Origin: Evansella sp. AB-P1
GTDB taxonomy: Bacteria > Bacillota > Bacilli > Bacillales > Salisediminibacteriaceae
Direction of reading: 5' to 3'
Assembly (NCBI RefSeq): GCF_029688925.1
Contig: NZ_JARUKY010000007.1
Coordinates: forward strand, 62,001-126,000
Length of the DNA stretch: 64,000 nt
Position 1 is the first letter of the stretch, and each line of letters begins with the position of its first letter. This document shows, in pieces, positions 36,640 through 46,644 of this stretch. The notes beneath the pieces were generated by a model that was not told the origin of the DNA, ran no database searches, and worked only from the letters and a program-made list of their open reading frames with translations. The position numbers and the translations under genes are program-made.

Positions 36640-38463
36640 TTATTCTCCCCCTAACACTTCCTGTATCGTATGAACATCTTTATCACCACGACCAGATAAA
36701 CAAACGAGTATTGTATCTTCAGTAGATAACTCCTTTGCTCGTTTAAAAGCAAAAGCTAAAGCATGGGCTGATTCAATTGCTGGTAAAATTCCTTCTAATT
36801 GGCATAAGGTTTGCAAGGCATCCAATGCCTCTTGGTCAGTTATAGATTCATAGGTTACTCGTCCTAAATCTCGTAAATAAGCATGTTCCGGTCCAATACC
36901 AGGATAATCGAGGCCAGCAGATATAGAATATGGTTCAATGACATTCCCAGATTCATCCTGAAGCAAATAAGATAAGGAACCATGTAAAACACCTTTCACT
37001 CCTTTTGTGAGAGTTGCAGCATGCTCTGTCGTTTCCGTTCCTTTTCCAGCTGCTTCTATTCCTGTTAAACGAACATTCTCTTCTATAAAGGGATAAAACA
37101 TACCGATTGCATTGCTTCCTCCACCAACACATGCAATAATCTCATCTGGTAGCTTACTTGTCTCTTCTACAAATTGATTTTTACTCTCTCTACCAATGAC
37201 AGATTGAAATTCTCTTACCATCTTAGGATAAGGGTGTGGACCGACGGCAGACCCAATTAGATAAAATGTGTCATTCACGTTTGTAACCCAGTAGCGAATT
37301 GCTTCATTTGTTGCATCTTTTAATGTTTTACCACCACTAGTAACTTTAATCACTTCAGCGCCTAATAGTCTCATGCGGAAAACGTTTAATTCTTGGCGTT
37401 TCATATCCTCTTCACCCATAAATACTTTACAGCTTAGTCCGTACCTAGCAGCTACCGTTGCTGCTGCAACACCATGTTGTCCTGCTCCAGTTTCTGCTAT
37501 AATCTGATCCTTCCCCATTCGTTTTGCTAATAATGCTTGAGCAATGGCATTATTAATTTTGTGAGCACCTGTATGGTTTAGATCCTCTCGCTTGAGATAA
37601 ATTTGGGCTCCACCTATAGATTCTGAAACACGTCCAGCCTTCGTCAATGGAGTAGGTCGCCCTGAATAACGTTCCCACTCCCTGTGCAATTCTTTAAAGT
37701 AACTTTCATCATTCATTACCGCTTCAAAGGCTTTTTCTAATTCTTCTAAGGCATACATTAACGTTTCAGGAACATACCGTCCACCAAATGCTCCGAAACG
37801 ACCTAATGAATCAGGTGCCTGATAACTGTTCTTTACTTTCATAACCATATCCATCATCTTCCTCTCGTCTTTTTGTTCTTCTGTTTCAATACCTGATGAT
37901 ACATCGATGCCTAATGGATGAAAGTTTAATAGCCCTTCTATATTTTCTACCTTTACTCCACCAGCAATAAAGCAAGGAACACATTGTCTCGTTGCTTCTT
38001 GTGAATACAAAGGAATCGTATCCCAATCAAATCTAATACCAGTTCCGCCCCAAGAGTCCTCCGTTTTCGTATCTACAACATAACCATCAGCAATGTCATC
38101 ATATTGAAGCATAAGATCTACACCTTTTGCATGATGGTGGATAGTTTTAAATACAAGACAATCTACTTCATTTTTTAACTCTTTTAGTATTTTGGGTGAT
38201 TCAATTCCGTGACATTGAATGACATGAAGCTTGCAATCGTGTGCAATTTCAATCATTTTTTCTATAGATTCATTTACAAAGACTCCTACAAGCCTTTGAT
38301 TTCTTTTATATGGATACTGTTCTATCCATTGCTTCACTTCGTTTGGATGAACTTGTCTTTTACTTTGTGCAAAAATAAAGCCAATATAATCTACACCACT
38401 ATCTACCGCTTTATAATAGTCATCATAAGACCTATTACCACAGAATTTGAGACTAGGCTTCAT
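36640..38463 (-). CDS. trpFB: Fused phosphoribosylanthranilate isomerase - tryptophan synthase beta chain
   Basis: A single 607-codon frame. Residues 1 to about 205 are TrpF: catalytic Cys8 in KFCGNRS, VGVFVN, Asp131 in [14 protein letters not shown], and [11 protein letters not shown]. Residues about 215-607 are Trp[19 protein letters not shown], the PLP lysine in [36 protein letters not shown], the [12 protein letters not shown] phosphate loop, and [13 protein letters not shown]. Both halves look intact. Around residues 203-208 (nt 37842-37857) there are internal ATGs after GAGAGGAAG, so a free TrpB could also be made. In B. subtilis the two are separate genes. Confidence 0.94.
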   Translation of the reverse strand: MKPSLKFCGNRSYDDYYKAVDSGVDYIGFIFAQSKRQVHPNEVKQWIEQYPYKRNQRLVGVFVNESIEKMIEIAHDCKLHVIQCHGIESPKILKELKNEVDCLVFKTIHHHAKGVDLMLQYDDIADGYVVDTKTEDSWGGTGIRFDWDTIPLYSQEATRQCVPCFIAGGVKVENIEGLLNFHPLGIDVSSGIETEEQKDERKMMDMVMKVKNSYQAPDSLGRFGAFGGRYVPETLMYALEELEKAFEAVMNDESYFKELHREWERYSGRPTPLTKAGRVSESIGGAQIYLKREDLNHTGAHKINNAIAQALLAKRMGKDQIIAETGAGQHGVAAATVAARYGLSCKVFMGEEDMKRQELNVFRMRLLGAEVIKVTSGGKTLKDATNEAIRYWVTNVNDTFYLIGSAVGPHPYPKMVREFQSVIGRESKNQFVEETSKLPDEIIACVGGGSNAIGMFYPFIEENVRLTGIEAAGKGTETTEHAATLTKGVKGVLHGSLSYLLQDESGNVIEPYSISAGLDYPGIGPEHAYLRDLGRVTYESITDQEALDALQTLCQLEGILPAIESAHALAFAFKRAKELSTEDTILVCLSGRGDKDVHTIQEVLGGE

Positions 38464-39238
38464 GGTTATCCTCCTGAAACCATTCAGTTAAAATTGATTT
38501 TTTATTGTCATTGATCATAAAAGCTTCTCCTACTAATAAACCATTAACATGAATTTCACGTAAGTAATCGATATCTTGTCTCGTTTGGATACCACTTTCA
38601 CTAATAAAAATCACATCATCAGGTATATGGTCTGCTAATCTTTTTGAAGTTTCTAACGTTGTTTTAAACGTTTTTAAGTCTCTATTATTCACACCAATCA
38701 TTTTTGGCTTTGTAGCATGTAATACTTTTTCAAGCTCATCCTCATCATGTACCTCAATAAGTACATCAAGCTCTAGCTCTTCAGCAACATTCATATATTC
38801 ATTTAATTGGTTTGAATCTAAAATCGCAGCAATTAAGAGAATAGCATCAGCCCCAATGGATTTTGATTGAAAGATTTGCTTCTCATCAATAATAAAATCT
38901 TTTCGAAGAATTGGAATAGATATATTTCTTTTAATTTCTGACAAGTAGGATGGATGACCTTGAAAAAACTTTTCATCTGTTAGCACAGAAATGCAGTCCA
39001 TCCCAAGAATTTCATATGTCTTCGCTATTGCTAGCGGATCAAAATTCTCAACTAGTACGCCCTTTGAAGGACTTGCCTTCTTCACTTCGGCAATAATACC
39101 TAAATCTCTATTTGGCTGTAACAAGGCTTGGTAAAATGATCGTGATTCAAAATTTTCAGTTTGTTTTTCTTGTAGCTGTATCTCTTTTATTTCTTGCCTC
39201 TTCTGATTAACTATATTGTCAAGGATAGTAGACGTCAT
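38453..39238 (-). CDS. trpC: Indole-3-glycerol phosphate synthase
   Basis: Fourth step of tryptophan synthesis, closing the indole ring. The 261-residue barrel shows [20 protein letters not shown] with the catalytic Glu and Lys, [28 protein letters not shown] with the catalytic Lys, [11 protein letters not shown] and [12 protein letters not shown]. It overlaps trpD by 4 bases and trpFB by 11 bases. Confidence 0.96.
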   Translation of the reverse strand: MTSTILDNIVNQKRQEIKEIQLQEKQTENFESRSFYQALLQPNRDLGIIAEVKKASPSKGVLVENFDPLAIAKTYEILGMDCISVLTDEKFFQGHPSYLSEIKRNISIPILRKDFIIDEKQIFQSKSIGADAILLIAAILDSNQLNEYMNVAEELELDVLIEVHDEDELEKVLHATKPKMIGVNNRDLKTFKTTLETSKRLADHIPDDVIFISESGIQTRQDIDYLREIHVNGLLVGEAFMINDNKKSILTEWFQEDNHEA

Positions 39239-40251
39239 CGGGAAACTTCCTCCCTATTTATTTGTTTTAAATTTTCTAAATGGCCAAGTACGGTTTTACC
39301 TAATGCTCCCTTAGCTAGTTGTACGCCATCGGCAATGGAGGAGACACGTCCATACACGTATAGTGCTGCACCTGCATTGTACAATAGAATTGTTTCTGCT
39401 TCTGCCGGCCCTTTCAGATTAAAAACAGATTCAATCATTGCTGCACTCTCATTAGGAGAATCCACTAATAAAGCATCAATCTTTCCCCTTCTTAAACCAA
39501 CATCTTCTGGGGTAATTGTATATTTATTTATTACACCGTCATTCACTTCAACTACGAAGGATGTTCCAGTTATCGTTAACTCATCCAAACCATCTGCACC
39601 AGTTACAAACATTGCCCTTTTAATCCCTAGTTCTACTGAGGCTTCTGCCATCTTTATTGCTTGATCATGATTGTAGACACCAATAAGTCTTTTAGAGGCT
39701 CCTGCTGGATTGGTTAATGGACCAAGCAAATTAAATATTGTCTTTACCCCTAATTGTTTTCGTGCCTTTCCAACATGCTTCATTGCAGAATGATAGATCG
39801 GTGCAAACAAAAAGCAAAGGTGGTGCTCCTGTAAAAATTTTAATGCATCTTCTTTATTCGTTTGAATTGGAATATTTAATGTCTCCAACACATCTGCACT
39901 TCCAGTTTTTGAAGAAACACTTCGATTACCATGCTTTGCTACAGGAACATTTAAGGAGCTTACAAGTAACGCAACTGCTGTAGAAATATTAAAGGTTCCA
40001 ATTCCATCTCCCCCTGTACCACACGTATCTAATACGGGAACAGGAGGGGTTATTTGAATGGATGTTTCTTGCATTCCTTTTGCAAAACCAACAATTTCAT
40101 CAACGGTTTCTCCACGATAACGTAAAATAGTTAATATTGCAGCTATTTGTTCATCTGTGACCTCACCCATTAACATATCTAAAACTAATGCTTTCGCTTC
40201 ATTCACATCAAGAGTTGCTTTATTTAATAGTTTCTCCACTACATTATTCAT
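39235..40251 (-). CDS. trpD: Anthranilate phosphoribosyltransferase
   Basis: Second step of tryptophan synthesis, transferring phosphoribose from PRPP to anthranilate. The 338 residues include the PRPP loop DTCGTGGDGIGTFNISTAVA, KHGNRSVSSKTGSADVLE, and FLFAPIYHSAMKHVGKARKQ. ATG at 40251 follows GAGGAGG; an in-frame start 29 codons upstream lies inside trpE and has no ribosome site. It overlaps trpE by 4 bases. Confidence 0.96.
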   Translation of the reverse strand: MNNVVEKLLNKATLDVNEAKALVLDMLMGEVTDEQIAAILTILRYRGETVDEIVGFAKGMQETSIQITPPVPVLDTCGTGGDGIGTFNISTAVALLVSSLNVPVAKHGNRSVSSKTGSADVLETLNIPIQTNKEDALKFLQEHHLCFLFAPIYHSAMKHVGKARKQLGVKTIFNLLGPLTNPAGASKRLIGVYNHDQAIKMAEASVELGIKRAMFVTGADGLDELTITGTSFVVEVNDGVINKYTITPEDVGLRRGKIDALLVDSPNESAAMIESVFNLKGPAEAETILLYNAGAALYVYGRVSSIADGVQLAKGALGKTVLGHLENLKQINREEVSR

Positions 40252-41756
40252 GTTGAAACCTCCTCTGTATGAATCCGTTGCTCTGCAATTTTTATTGCAT
40301 ACAATAATGCTCTTGCTTTGTTTCTGGTTTCTTCCCATTCTGATTCAGGAATAGAGTCATGAACGACCCCAGCTCCAGCTTGAACCGATGCAACACCATT
40401 TTTTAAAATAATGGTTCGAATTGCAATACAAGAATCAACCGCACCATTCAGCCCACAATAAGCAATTGCCCCAGCGTAAACACCTCTTCGATCACTCTCT
40501 AATTCTTGAATAATTTCAACTGCCCTTACTTTCGGTGCACCTGAAACAGTTCCAGCAGGGTGGGAAGAGAATAATGCTTCAAAAGGGTCAATTCCTTCTC
40601 TTAATTGCCCTCTTACCTTCGTAATTAAGTGCATAACATGGGAAAAATAAGAAACAGTCATCATGTCATGGACAGTAACTGAACCAAATTCACTTACCTT
40701 CCCAAGATCATTTCGAGCTAAATCTACTAGCATTAAATGCTCTGCACGTTCTTTCTCATCTTGAATTAGATCATTTGCTAAAAATTCATCCTCTTCTTTT
40801 GTTTTACCTCTTTTTCTTGTACCTGCAATTGGATGGATTTCTAATTCTCTCGACTGATCTACTTTTACGAGCCTTTCTGGTGAACTACCGATAATTTCTT
40901 GATCTCCTAGTCTCAAATAATATAAATAAGGTGAAGGATTTACTTTCCGTAAAACTCGATATAAGTCTAACCCTGTGGAAGTGACTGGAATGTCGAATCT
41001 TTGCGATAAAACACATTGAAAAATATCACCAGCTTCAATGTACTCTTTTATATTTTTTACATCTTGGATGAAAGCTTCCTTCTCATAATTTGATTTCACA
41101 CCTTCAAAAACATCATCAGATACAGGAGTATTAGCAGAAATTATTTGATTCGTTTCAGAGCCATTTCCTATTTCAATGGTAGAAAGGAGTTCATCAATTT
41201 TTTTCTTTCCCTCATAATAGCTTTCTTCTATGAAAGACTGGTTTACCTTTTGTAGGTTTATAATTGTTAATTCTTCTTTTTGATGGTCGTATGCTAAAAT
41301 TGTTTCACAAAATACTAAATATACATCAGATTCACCAGATTCATTTTTATTAATTTTTCTTTCGTACAAGGAGTAGGATTCAAAGCTAAAGTAGCCTACA
41401 GCTCCTCCTGGAAAAGGAAAATCAGGCCAAATTGGAGCTACATTTAAATAATCAATACTTTCTTTCCATACTTCTTGAAAGGTAGGTTTTTTTGCATGGA
41501 GATTCCCATCCGAATCCTCTAATAGAAATTCACCATCTCTCTCAGCAAGAAATAGGTTTGGAGAAAGTCCAATAAAAGAATAATTTGACCATGCTGACAC
41601 AGGGTCTTTACTTTCTAAAATAAACGCAGCTTTCTCATTGAATAATTGGAATAATTGGATTGGGGTTTTCGTATCAGCAACAATTGTCGTAGATACTGGA
41701 ATCGTATCATATATTGCTGCATTCTCTTTAAAAGTTTGTAAACTTGTTTTAATCAC
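40248..41756 (-). CDS. trpE: Anthranilate synthase component I
   Basis: It makes anthranilate from chorismate with ammonia from a glutamine amidotransferase subunit. The 502 residues show IGSSPERLVKVD, EIHPIAGTRKRGKTKEED, LMLVDLARNDLGKVSEFG, and FSSHPAGTVSGAPKVRAVEI. No trpG is in the operon, as in B. subtilis where PabA serves both pathways. The GTG at 41756 is used, with AGAGGTG six bases upstream. Expression is expected to be controlled by the TRAP leader just before it. Confidence 0.95.
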   Translation of the reverse strand: MIKTSLQTFKENAAIYDTIPVSTTIVADTKTPIQLFQLFNEKAAFILESKDPVSAWSNYSFIGLSPNLFLAERDGEFLLEDSDGNLHAKKPTFQEVWKESIDYLNVAPIWPDFPFPGGAVGYFSFESYSLYERKINKNESGESDVYLVFCETILAYDHQKEELTIINLQKVNQSFIEESYYEGKKKIDELLSTIEIGNGSETNQIISANTPVSDDVFEGVKSNYEKEAFIQDVKNIKEYIEAGDIFQCVLSQRFDIPVTSTGLDLYRVLRKVNPSPYLYYLRLGDQEIIGSSPERLVKVDQSRELEIHPIAGTRKRGKTKEEDEFLANDLIQDEKERAEHLMLVDLARNDLGKVSEFGSVTVHDMMTVSYFSHVMHLITKVRGQLREGIDPFEALFSSHPAGTVSGAPKVRAVEIIQELESDRRGVYAGAIAYCGLNGAVDSCIAIRTIILKNGVASVQAGAGVVHDSIPESEWEETRNKARALLYAIKIAEQRIHTEEVST

Positions 41757-41910
41757 AGTGATCACCTCTTTTTTTTGTCAGAGTGATCGATTCGAGGAGG
41801 AAGGGCGGGAAAGTGTATGATAAATAACGTCAAACAAAGGGTTTAACTAAATTAACACTTTATAGTTTTAACGTTTTAACACTTTATCTAGATAAACTAA
41901 AAGGTATATA

Positions 41911-41940
41911 AAAACGTCTACCGTAGAGGGCAGACGTTTA
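41911..41940 (-). terminator. Attenuator terminator in the trp leader
   Basis: Minus strand AAACGTCT, loop, AGACGTTT followed by TTATAT. The alternative pairing partner of its 5' arm is GTAGAGACG at the end of the GAG repeats (pairs with CGTCTGCCCTCTAC), forming an antiterminator that TRAP binding would block. Confidence 0.85.
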
Positions 41941-41954
41941 TTACCGTCTTTATC

Positions 41955-42028
41955 GTCTCTACTCTGCTCTGCTTTCCTCTTCTCATCTCTACTCTGCTCT
42001 AAATGCTCTTACAATCTACTCTTTTCTA
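41955..42028 (-). promoter_or_regulatory. TRAP (MtrB) binding leader of the trp operon
   Basis: The minus strand between aroH and trpE carries about eleven (G/U)AG triplets, mostly 2 bases apart: GAGCAGAGTAGAGATGAG, AAGAG, GCAGAGCAGAGTAGAG and three more spread upstream. This is the layout of the B. subtilis trp leader bound by the 11-mer TRAP ring. A terminator follows at 41911-41940. The TRAP gene itself is at 52066-52284. No clear promoter was identified; part of transcription may come through aroH. Confidence 0.88.
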
Positions 42029-42076
42029 AATTAATGAAACCTTCACTGGCTAATCTAAACTAATCTTGTAGTCATC

Positions 42077-42460
42077 CTATCGTGAATTACCTTCCTTTGT
42101 CAAGCTTAAATCAGGTCTTAATTGCACCGCTTTTTCTAGATACACATGTTGAATCTCCTGAGGACTTTTATTTGTATTTAAAGTAGCCATTACACGAATA
42201 CACTTTTCAAGACTATTAGGTACAGGTATTTCTTGACTACACATAACAGGTACACGATCATAGCCTTGTAATGTTCTTAAGCCTGCTGCTGGGAAAGCAG
42301 CATTTAAATCCTCCGTCATTGTAATCAGCATATGGGAAATATCATCTGGGTCAAATTTATTGGCCACTTGCATTTCCTTTACTAATCGGGCTGTTGCCGC
42401 AATGATTTCATCTCGATCATTTTTATTCACAGTAATGGCACCTCTAACTCCCCTAACCAT
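42077..42460 (-). CDS. aroH: Chorismate mutase, AroH type
   Basis: It rearranges chorismate to prephenate. The 127-residue trimeric-type enzyme has VRGVRGAITVNKNDRDEII with the active-site Arg, TEDLNAAFPAAGLR, PVMCSQEIPV and CIRVMATLNT with the catalytic Arg. Length equals B. subtilis AroH. It lies 3 bases after aroB. Confidence 0.96.
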   Translation of the reverse strand: MVRGVRGAITVNKNDRDEIIAATARLVKEMQVANKFDPDDISHMLITMTEDLNAAFPAAGLRTLQGYDRVPVMCSQEIPVPNSLEKCIRVMATLNTNKSPQEIQHVYLEKAVQLRPDLSLTKEGNSR

Positions 42461-42463
42461 AGC

Positions 42464-43552
42464 CTATTTCCCCTCTCCAATTAATTCTTGTTCTAACACT
42501 TTTTCTGACACTTCTACTAAACTGGGTTTTCCAAACTCTTTTAATAAAACAAAATGTATGGAGTGATTAAAAGATTTTTTATCCATTTTCATTTTACGAA
42601 TGAGGTTCTCATTTGATACATGATTTGGAATTGTTATGTTGTACCCTAAACGTTTAAGCATAATAATATATTTTTCTGTAGGTAGTTTAATGTTAAATTT
42701 TTTCTCACTTAAGGCTAAAGCGAATACCATTCCAATAACAACTGCTTCTCCATGTGTTATTTCTCCATAGCCTAATTCTGCCTCTATAGCATGGCCCAAC
42801 GTATGACCAAAATTTAAATATGCTCGAATTCCAGCTTCTTTTTCATCCTGTTCCACAATGTCTGCTTTTATTTTAATTGAACGTAAAAGCATTTCTGTCA
42901 GCAAATTCATATCCAAATCCTGAAAAGATGTGATGTTATCATTGATCCAGTCTAAAAATAGATGATCCGCTATAAAGCCATGCTTAATAACTTCAGCAAA
43001 TCCAGATCGCCATTCATGCTCTGGTAAAGTAAGTAGACACTCAGGATCATATAAAACTAATGATGGGGGATGAAAAGCACCAATGAGATTTTTACCTATT
43101 TCATGATTAATCCCCACTTTTCCTCCAACACTGCTATCATGCGCTAATAGAGTCGTAGGCATTTGTACAAAAGGAATACCTCTCATATATGTAGCTGCAA
43201 CAAAGCCAGCTAAATCACCCACTACCCCTCCTCCAAGAGCAATAATCATCGATTTACGATCTAAATTATACTCGAGAGCAGCCGTTAATACATTTTCAAA
43301 TTGATTAAATGATTTTGCCTTCTCTCCATGTGGTACGATGACAGACTCCACTTTCGTTCCTACTGGAAATGATTTCACCACGTCATCTAAAAATAATGAA
43401 GCTACTTTATCATCAGTAATAATTAAATAACTAGTAGGTTTATTCTTAACATTTTCTTGTATATATTGATACGCCTTTTTCCTACTTCCAGGATCAACAA
43501 TAACAGCGTATGAGTGTTTTGAAGCTTTAATTTTTAAACTGGAGTCTGTCAT
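42464..43552 (-). CDS. aroB: 3-dehydroquinate synthase
   Basis: Second step of the shikimate pathway, NAD- and metal-dependent. The 362 residues include PHGEKAKSFNQFE, IALGGGVVGDLAGFVAATY, MPTTLLAHDSSVGGKVGIN, the zinc ligands (FAEVIKHGFI with Glu, NFGHTLGHAIE and HGEAVVIGM with His). It overlaps the aroC stop by one base (TAATG). Confidence 0.96.
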   Translation of the reverse strand: MTDSSLKIKASKHSYAVIVDPGSRKKAYQYIQENVKNKPTSYLIITDDKVASLFLDDVVKSFPVGTKVESVIVPHGEKAKSFNQFENVLTAALEYNLDRKSMIIALGGGVVGDLAGFVAATYMRGIPFVQMPTTLLAHDSSVGGKVGINHEIGKNLIGAFHPPSLVLYDPECLLTLPEHEWRSGFAEVIKHGFIADHLFLDWINDNITSFQDLDMNLLTEMLLRSIKIKADIVEQDEKEAGIRAYLNFGHTLGHAIEAELGYGEITHGEAVVIGMVFALALSEKKFNIKLPTEKYIIMLKRLGYNITIPNHVSNENLIRKMKMDKKSFNHSIHFVLLKEFGKPSLVEVSEKVLEQELIGEGK

Positions 43553-44724
43553 TAAAAATTCCTCGCTTTTTCATTAAAGTCCTCTAAATTCTTAATGATC
43601 TCTCCTAATGTGTCTGATCCAAATTTTTCTAAAACTGCAGTTGCTAGTTCCCAAGCAACCGCCGCTTCACATACAACAGCTGCTGCAGGGACAGCACAGC
43701 TATCTGAACGTTCAATGCTTGCAGAAAAGGTTTCTTTTGAATCGATATCTACACTTTGTAATGGCTTATATAAGGTTGGAATTGGCTTCATTGCCCCACG
43801 GACCACAACTGGCATCCCGTTTGTCATTCCACCTTCAAAGCCACCCAGACGATTCGTTCTACGATAAAACCCTCTTTCTTCGGAATATAATATTTCATCA
43901 TGGACTTGACTCCCTAAAAGTCTAGCTGCCTCAAACCCAATTCCAACCTCTACTCCTTTAAAAGCATTTATACTCATAACAGATTGGGCTAGTTTCCCAT
44001 CAAGTTTTCGATCGTAGTGAACGTGACTCCCAAGCCCGATCGGTAAATTAACAGCAACTACTTCCACTATTCCACCGATGGAATCTCCATTTTCCTTTGC
44101 TTCATCTATTGCTTGTTTCATTTGTTCACTTGCTTCTGAATCAAGACAACGAACTTCAGATGCTTCCGATCGTTCTTTAAGATCCTCAATATCATTGAAG
44201 GATACTTCCGTTGCTTTTACAGAACCGATTTCTAAGACATGTCCGCATAATTGAATGTTTAATTCTTTAAGTAATACTTGGGCAACTGCTCCAACAGCAA
44301 CCCTTACAGTTGTTTCTCTTGCAGATGATCTTTCTAATACATTTCTCATATCACGGTGATCATACTTAATTGCCCCGTTTAAATCTGCGTGCCCAGGGCG
44401 GGGACGAGTAATTTGACGTTTAATTTCTTGGGCATCTTCTTCAGATAAAGGGGCTGCACCCATAATTTTATCCCAATGCTTCCAATCCTTATTTTCCACA
44501 TGAAGTGTAATAGGTGCTCCAGTGGTTTTACCGTGTCTGACTCCACTTGTAATACGAACACGATCCTTTTCTATTTGCATTCGTCTTCCACGACCGTAGC
44601 CCTTTTGTCTTCGTTGAAGATGTTCATTTATTTGTTCTTCCGTTAATGGTAGTTGACTTGGAATCCCTTCTATTATGGCCGTTAATTCTGGTCCATGTGA
44701 TTCACCTGCAGTTAAAAATCTCAT
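43552..44724 (-). CDS. aroC: Chorismate synthase
   Basis: Last common step of aromatic synthesis, FMN-dependent; called aroF in B. subtilis. The 390 residues carry [72 protein letters not shown], and the C-terminal [16 protein letters not shown]. The start ATG follows GAGAGAGGT. It heads aroC-aroB-aroH. Confidence 0.96.
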   Translation of the reverse strand: MRFLTAGESHGPELTAIIEGIPSQLPLTEEQINEHLQRRQKGYGRGRRMQIEKDRVRITSGVRHGKTTGAPITLHVENKDWKHWDKIMGAAPLSEEDAQEIKRQITRPRPGHADLNGAIKYDHRDMRNVLERSSARETTVRVAVGAVAQVLLKELNIQLCGHVLEIGSVKATEVSFNDIEDLKERSEASEVRCLDSEASEQMKQAIDEAKENGDSIGGIVEVVAVNLPIGLGSHVHYDRKLDGKLAQSVMSINAFKGVEVGIGFEAARLLGSQVHDEILYSEERGFYRRTNRLGGFEGGMTNGMPVVVRGAMKPIPTLYKPLQSVDIDSKETFSASIERSDSCAVPAAAVVCEAAVAWELATAVLEKFGSDTLGEIIKNLEDFNEKARNF

Positions 44725-44869
44725 TAGTATCGACCTCTCTCTTTATCGCTTTTAAGCATTAAAATATTGTTATTTACCATTGTCTTTTATTTCTCACCGT
44801 TTTTCAAGACTTTTTATTTTAATTTTTATATTTGTTTAATAATTCTGAGTAAATAGACCTTTTAGCATG

Positions 44870-44998
44870 AACAGATGTCACACTTATTCCTGTAGTAAAA
44901 GCGTCCGCCATGAAAGGACGAACACCTCTTAGAAAGAATATTTTCATGCCCCATGGTGAAAGTTTTTCTTGCATCGAGGTCTACCCTGAAAATAGGTC
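44870..44998 (+). repeat. Dispersed repeat (family B), right-end fragment
   Basis: Contains GCCCCATGGTGAAAGTTTTT, CTTGCATCGAGGTCTACCCT and GAAAATAGG, which match the right ends at 27.9 and 31.2 kb. It occupies the gap between aroC and cheR together with A/T-rich DNA. No gene seen. Confidence 0.7.
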
Positions 44999-45000
44999 CA

Positions 45001-45771
45001 TTAAAGCTTCCTATAAAAAAACGTATCTTCTGATACAAGATTATATTTTTTAGGATTAAAAATTTGCTCCGTACTACCTACAAAAAGAATTCCGTCTTTT
45101 TTTAATGCATTAGAAAATTTATGATATAATTCATTTTTTGCTTCCTCAGTAAAATAAATCATAACATTTCGACAAACAATTAAATCAAAGCCAGTTTCAT
45201 ATGTATCGGATAAAAGGTTATGTTGTTTAAATCGAATAGGTTTTTTTATTGTGTTAGAAATTTTATACCCAATGTCCTCTTTATGAAAATAAGCATCTTT
45301 CCATTTTAGAGGAACCTCCTTTAATGAACGTTCTGAATAAAGTCCAATTTTTGCACGCTGCAATATTTCCTCATCTAAATCTGTAGCTAAAATTTCCATC
45401 TTGTCTAATGATATGTATTTATTGAGCATCATAACTAAGGAATAAGGTTCTTCTCCCGTGGAACAAGCAGCACTCCATACTTTTAGTCTAGAATTATTTG
45501 ATAGTACTTTAGGAAGAATTTGCTCCTCCAATATATCCCACCTTTGAGGATTACGAAAGAACTCTGAAACATTAATGGTCATTCGTTGTAAAAATTCATT
45601 TAGTAGGTCATCATCCTGTTTAATTGCATTGTAATAGTCAAGAAAAGTAGTAAAACCTCTTTTATCACGAAGAGCTGTTAATCTACGTTTCATTTGAGCC
45701 TCTTTGTATAAGGATAAATCTATCCCAGTCTTATTGTGTATTTTATTAATAAATAGATTATAATCTGACAT
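45001..45771 (-). CDS. cheR: Chemotaxis methyltransferase CheR
   Basis: It methylates glutamates of chemoreceptors using S-adenosylmethionine. The 256 residues have the helical N-terminal domain ([17 protein letters not shown], with RR), the SAM loop [34 protein letters not shown], and [18 protein letters not shown]. Typical length. It sits upstream of aroC as in B. subtilis, although chemotaxis genes are not otherwise present here. Confidence 0.95.
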   Translation of the reverse strand: MSDYNLFINKIHNKTGIDLSLYKEAQMKRRLTALRDKRGFTTFLDYYNAIKQDDDLLNEFLQRMTINVSEFFRNPQRWDILEEQILPKVLSNNSRLKVWSAACSTGEEPYSLVMMLNKYISLDKMEILATDLDEEILQRAKIGLYSERSLKEVPLKWKDAYFHKEDIGYKISNTIKKPIRFKQHNLLSDTYETGFDLIVCRNVMIYFTEEAKNELYHKFSNALKKDGILFVGSTEQIFNPKKYNLVSEDTFFYRKL

Positions 45772-45895
45772 TCATTTCTTTTCTCCTTCTGTTTCTTTTC
45801 TATCTTTGTACCACATTTTATTAAAACAAACTAGTTTTTTTATAACATATTGTTATTTGAGAATAGAGAGATAAAAATTTGACACAAAGAAGAAG

Positions 45896-45925
45896 AAAAG
45901 CTACCGACTATGTCGATAGCTTTGT
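45896..45925 (-). terminator. Terminator after ndk
   Basis: Minus strand AAAGCTATCGACATAGTCGG and TAGCTTTTCTTC: inverted repeat AAGCTA.CGA/TCG.TAGCTT, followed by a T-rich tract. Confidence 0.75.
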
Positions 45926-45933
45926 TTTCTAGA

Positions 45934-46377
45934 TTATACCCATTTTGTAACTGCTTTATCATAGTTAACAAGCTCATCTTTTTTAAAAAACAGACCTATT
46001 TCACGTTCAGCACTCTCAACTGAGTCAGAGCCATGAATGATATTCATAGACATATGTACGCCAAAATCACCTCTTATGGTGCCCGGTAATGCCTCATTAG
46101 GATTTGTTTTGCCCATCATTTTTCTAGCTTCACTTATTACATTTTCTCCTTCCCATACCATAGCAAAAACTGGACTAGATGTAATAAAGCCAACTAATTC
46201 ATTAAAAAAAGGTTTATCTTTATGTTCTTCGTAATGTGTTTCTGCAAGATCTTGTGAAATTGCAAGCATTTTTGCCCCAGCCAATGTAAACCCTTTCTTT
46301 TCAAATCGCGCAACTATTTCTCCAATAAGATTCCGTTGAACTCCATCTGGTTTTACCATTAAAAACGTCTGCTCCAT
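45934..46377 (-). CDS. ndk: Nucleoside diphosphate kinase
   Basis: It transfers the terminal phosphate of ATP to other nucleoside diphosphates by a phospho-His intermediate. The 147 residues show [35 protein letters not shown], and the catalytic His in [18 protein letters not shown]. The ATG at 46377 follows GGGGGTATT; an upstream in-frame ATG has no ribosome site. A consensus promoter precedes it. Confidence 0.96.
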   Translation of the reverse strand: MEQTFLMVKPDGVQRNLIGEIVARFEKKGFTLAGAKMLAISQDLAETHYEEHKDKPFFNELVGFITSSPVFAMVWEGENVISEARKMMGKTNPNEALPGTIRGDFGVHMSMNIIHGSDSVESAEREIGLFFKKDELVNYDKAVTKWV

Positions 46378-46422
46378 AATAATACCCCCAATGTATGTAT
46401 AGATGAATAACAAATCTTTTAG

Positions 46423-46451
46423 ATTATATCAAATTTTCTAAAAAGTCACAA
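46423..46451 (-). promoter_or_regulatory. Promoter for ndk
   Basis: Minus strand TTGTGA (46451-46446), 17-base spacer, TATAAT (46428-46423), 45 bases upstream of the ndk start. Confidence 0.7.
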
Positions 46452-46603
46452 TGTAATGTTACTTATGTTCTTTACGCTTCTGTAATAGAACATTATAGAC
46501 AACATATATAATCTTTACACTACTGCTTTACACCTTCGTCCACGGAAGGGCTATTGAAACGAATGAAAAGACTTGTTTAAACATTTTTAATGTGTAATGG
46601 AAT

Positions 46604-46644
46604 AACCTAAAAAAACTGAGCTTTTGCCCAGTTTTTTTAGGTTA
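46604..46644 (-). terminator. Terminator after hepT
   Basis: Minus strand AACCTAAAAAAACTG pairs with CAGTTTTTTTAGGTT across a GGCAAAAGCT loop, directly after the hepT stop. Confidence 0.85.

Noticed and set aside
36640-38463. trpF/trpB fusion as a sequencing error
   Set aside because: Cannot be excluded without resequencing, but both halves are in frame across a sensible linker and no homopolymer run is seen at the join, so it is reported as real.
43595-43925. Overlapping plus-strand frames opposite aroC
   Set aside because: Antisense shadows of a fully conserved gene, without ribosome sites.
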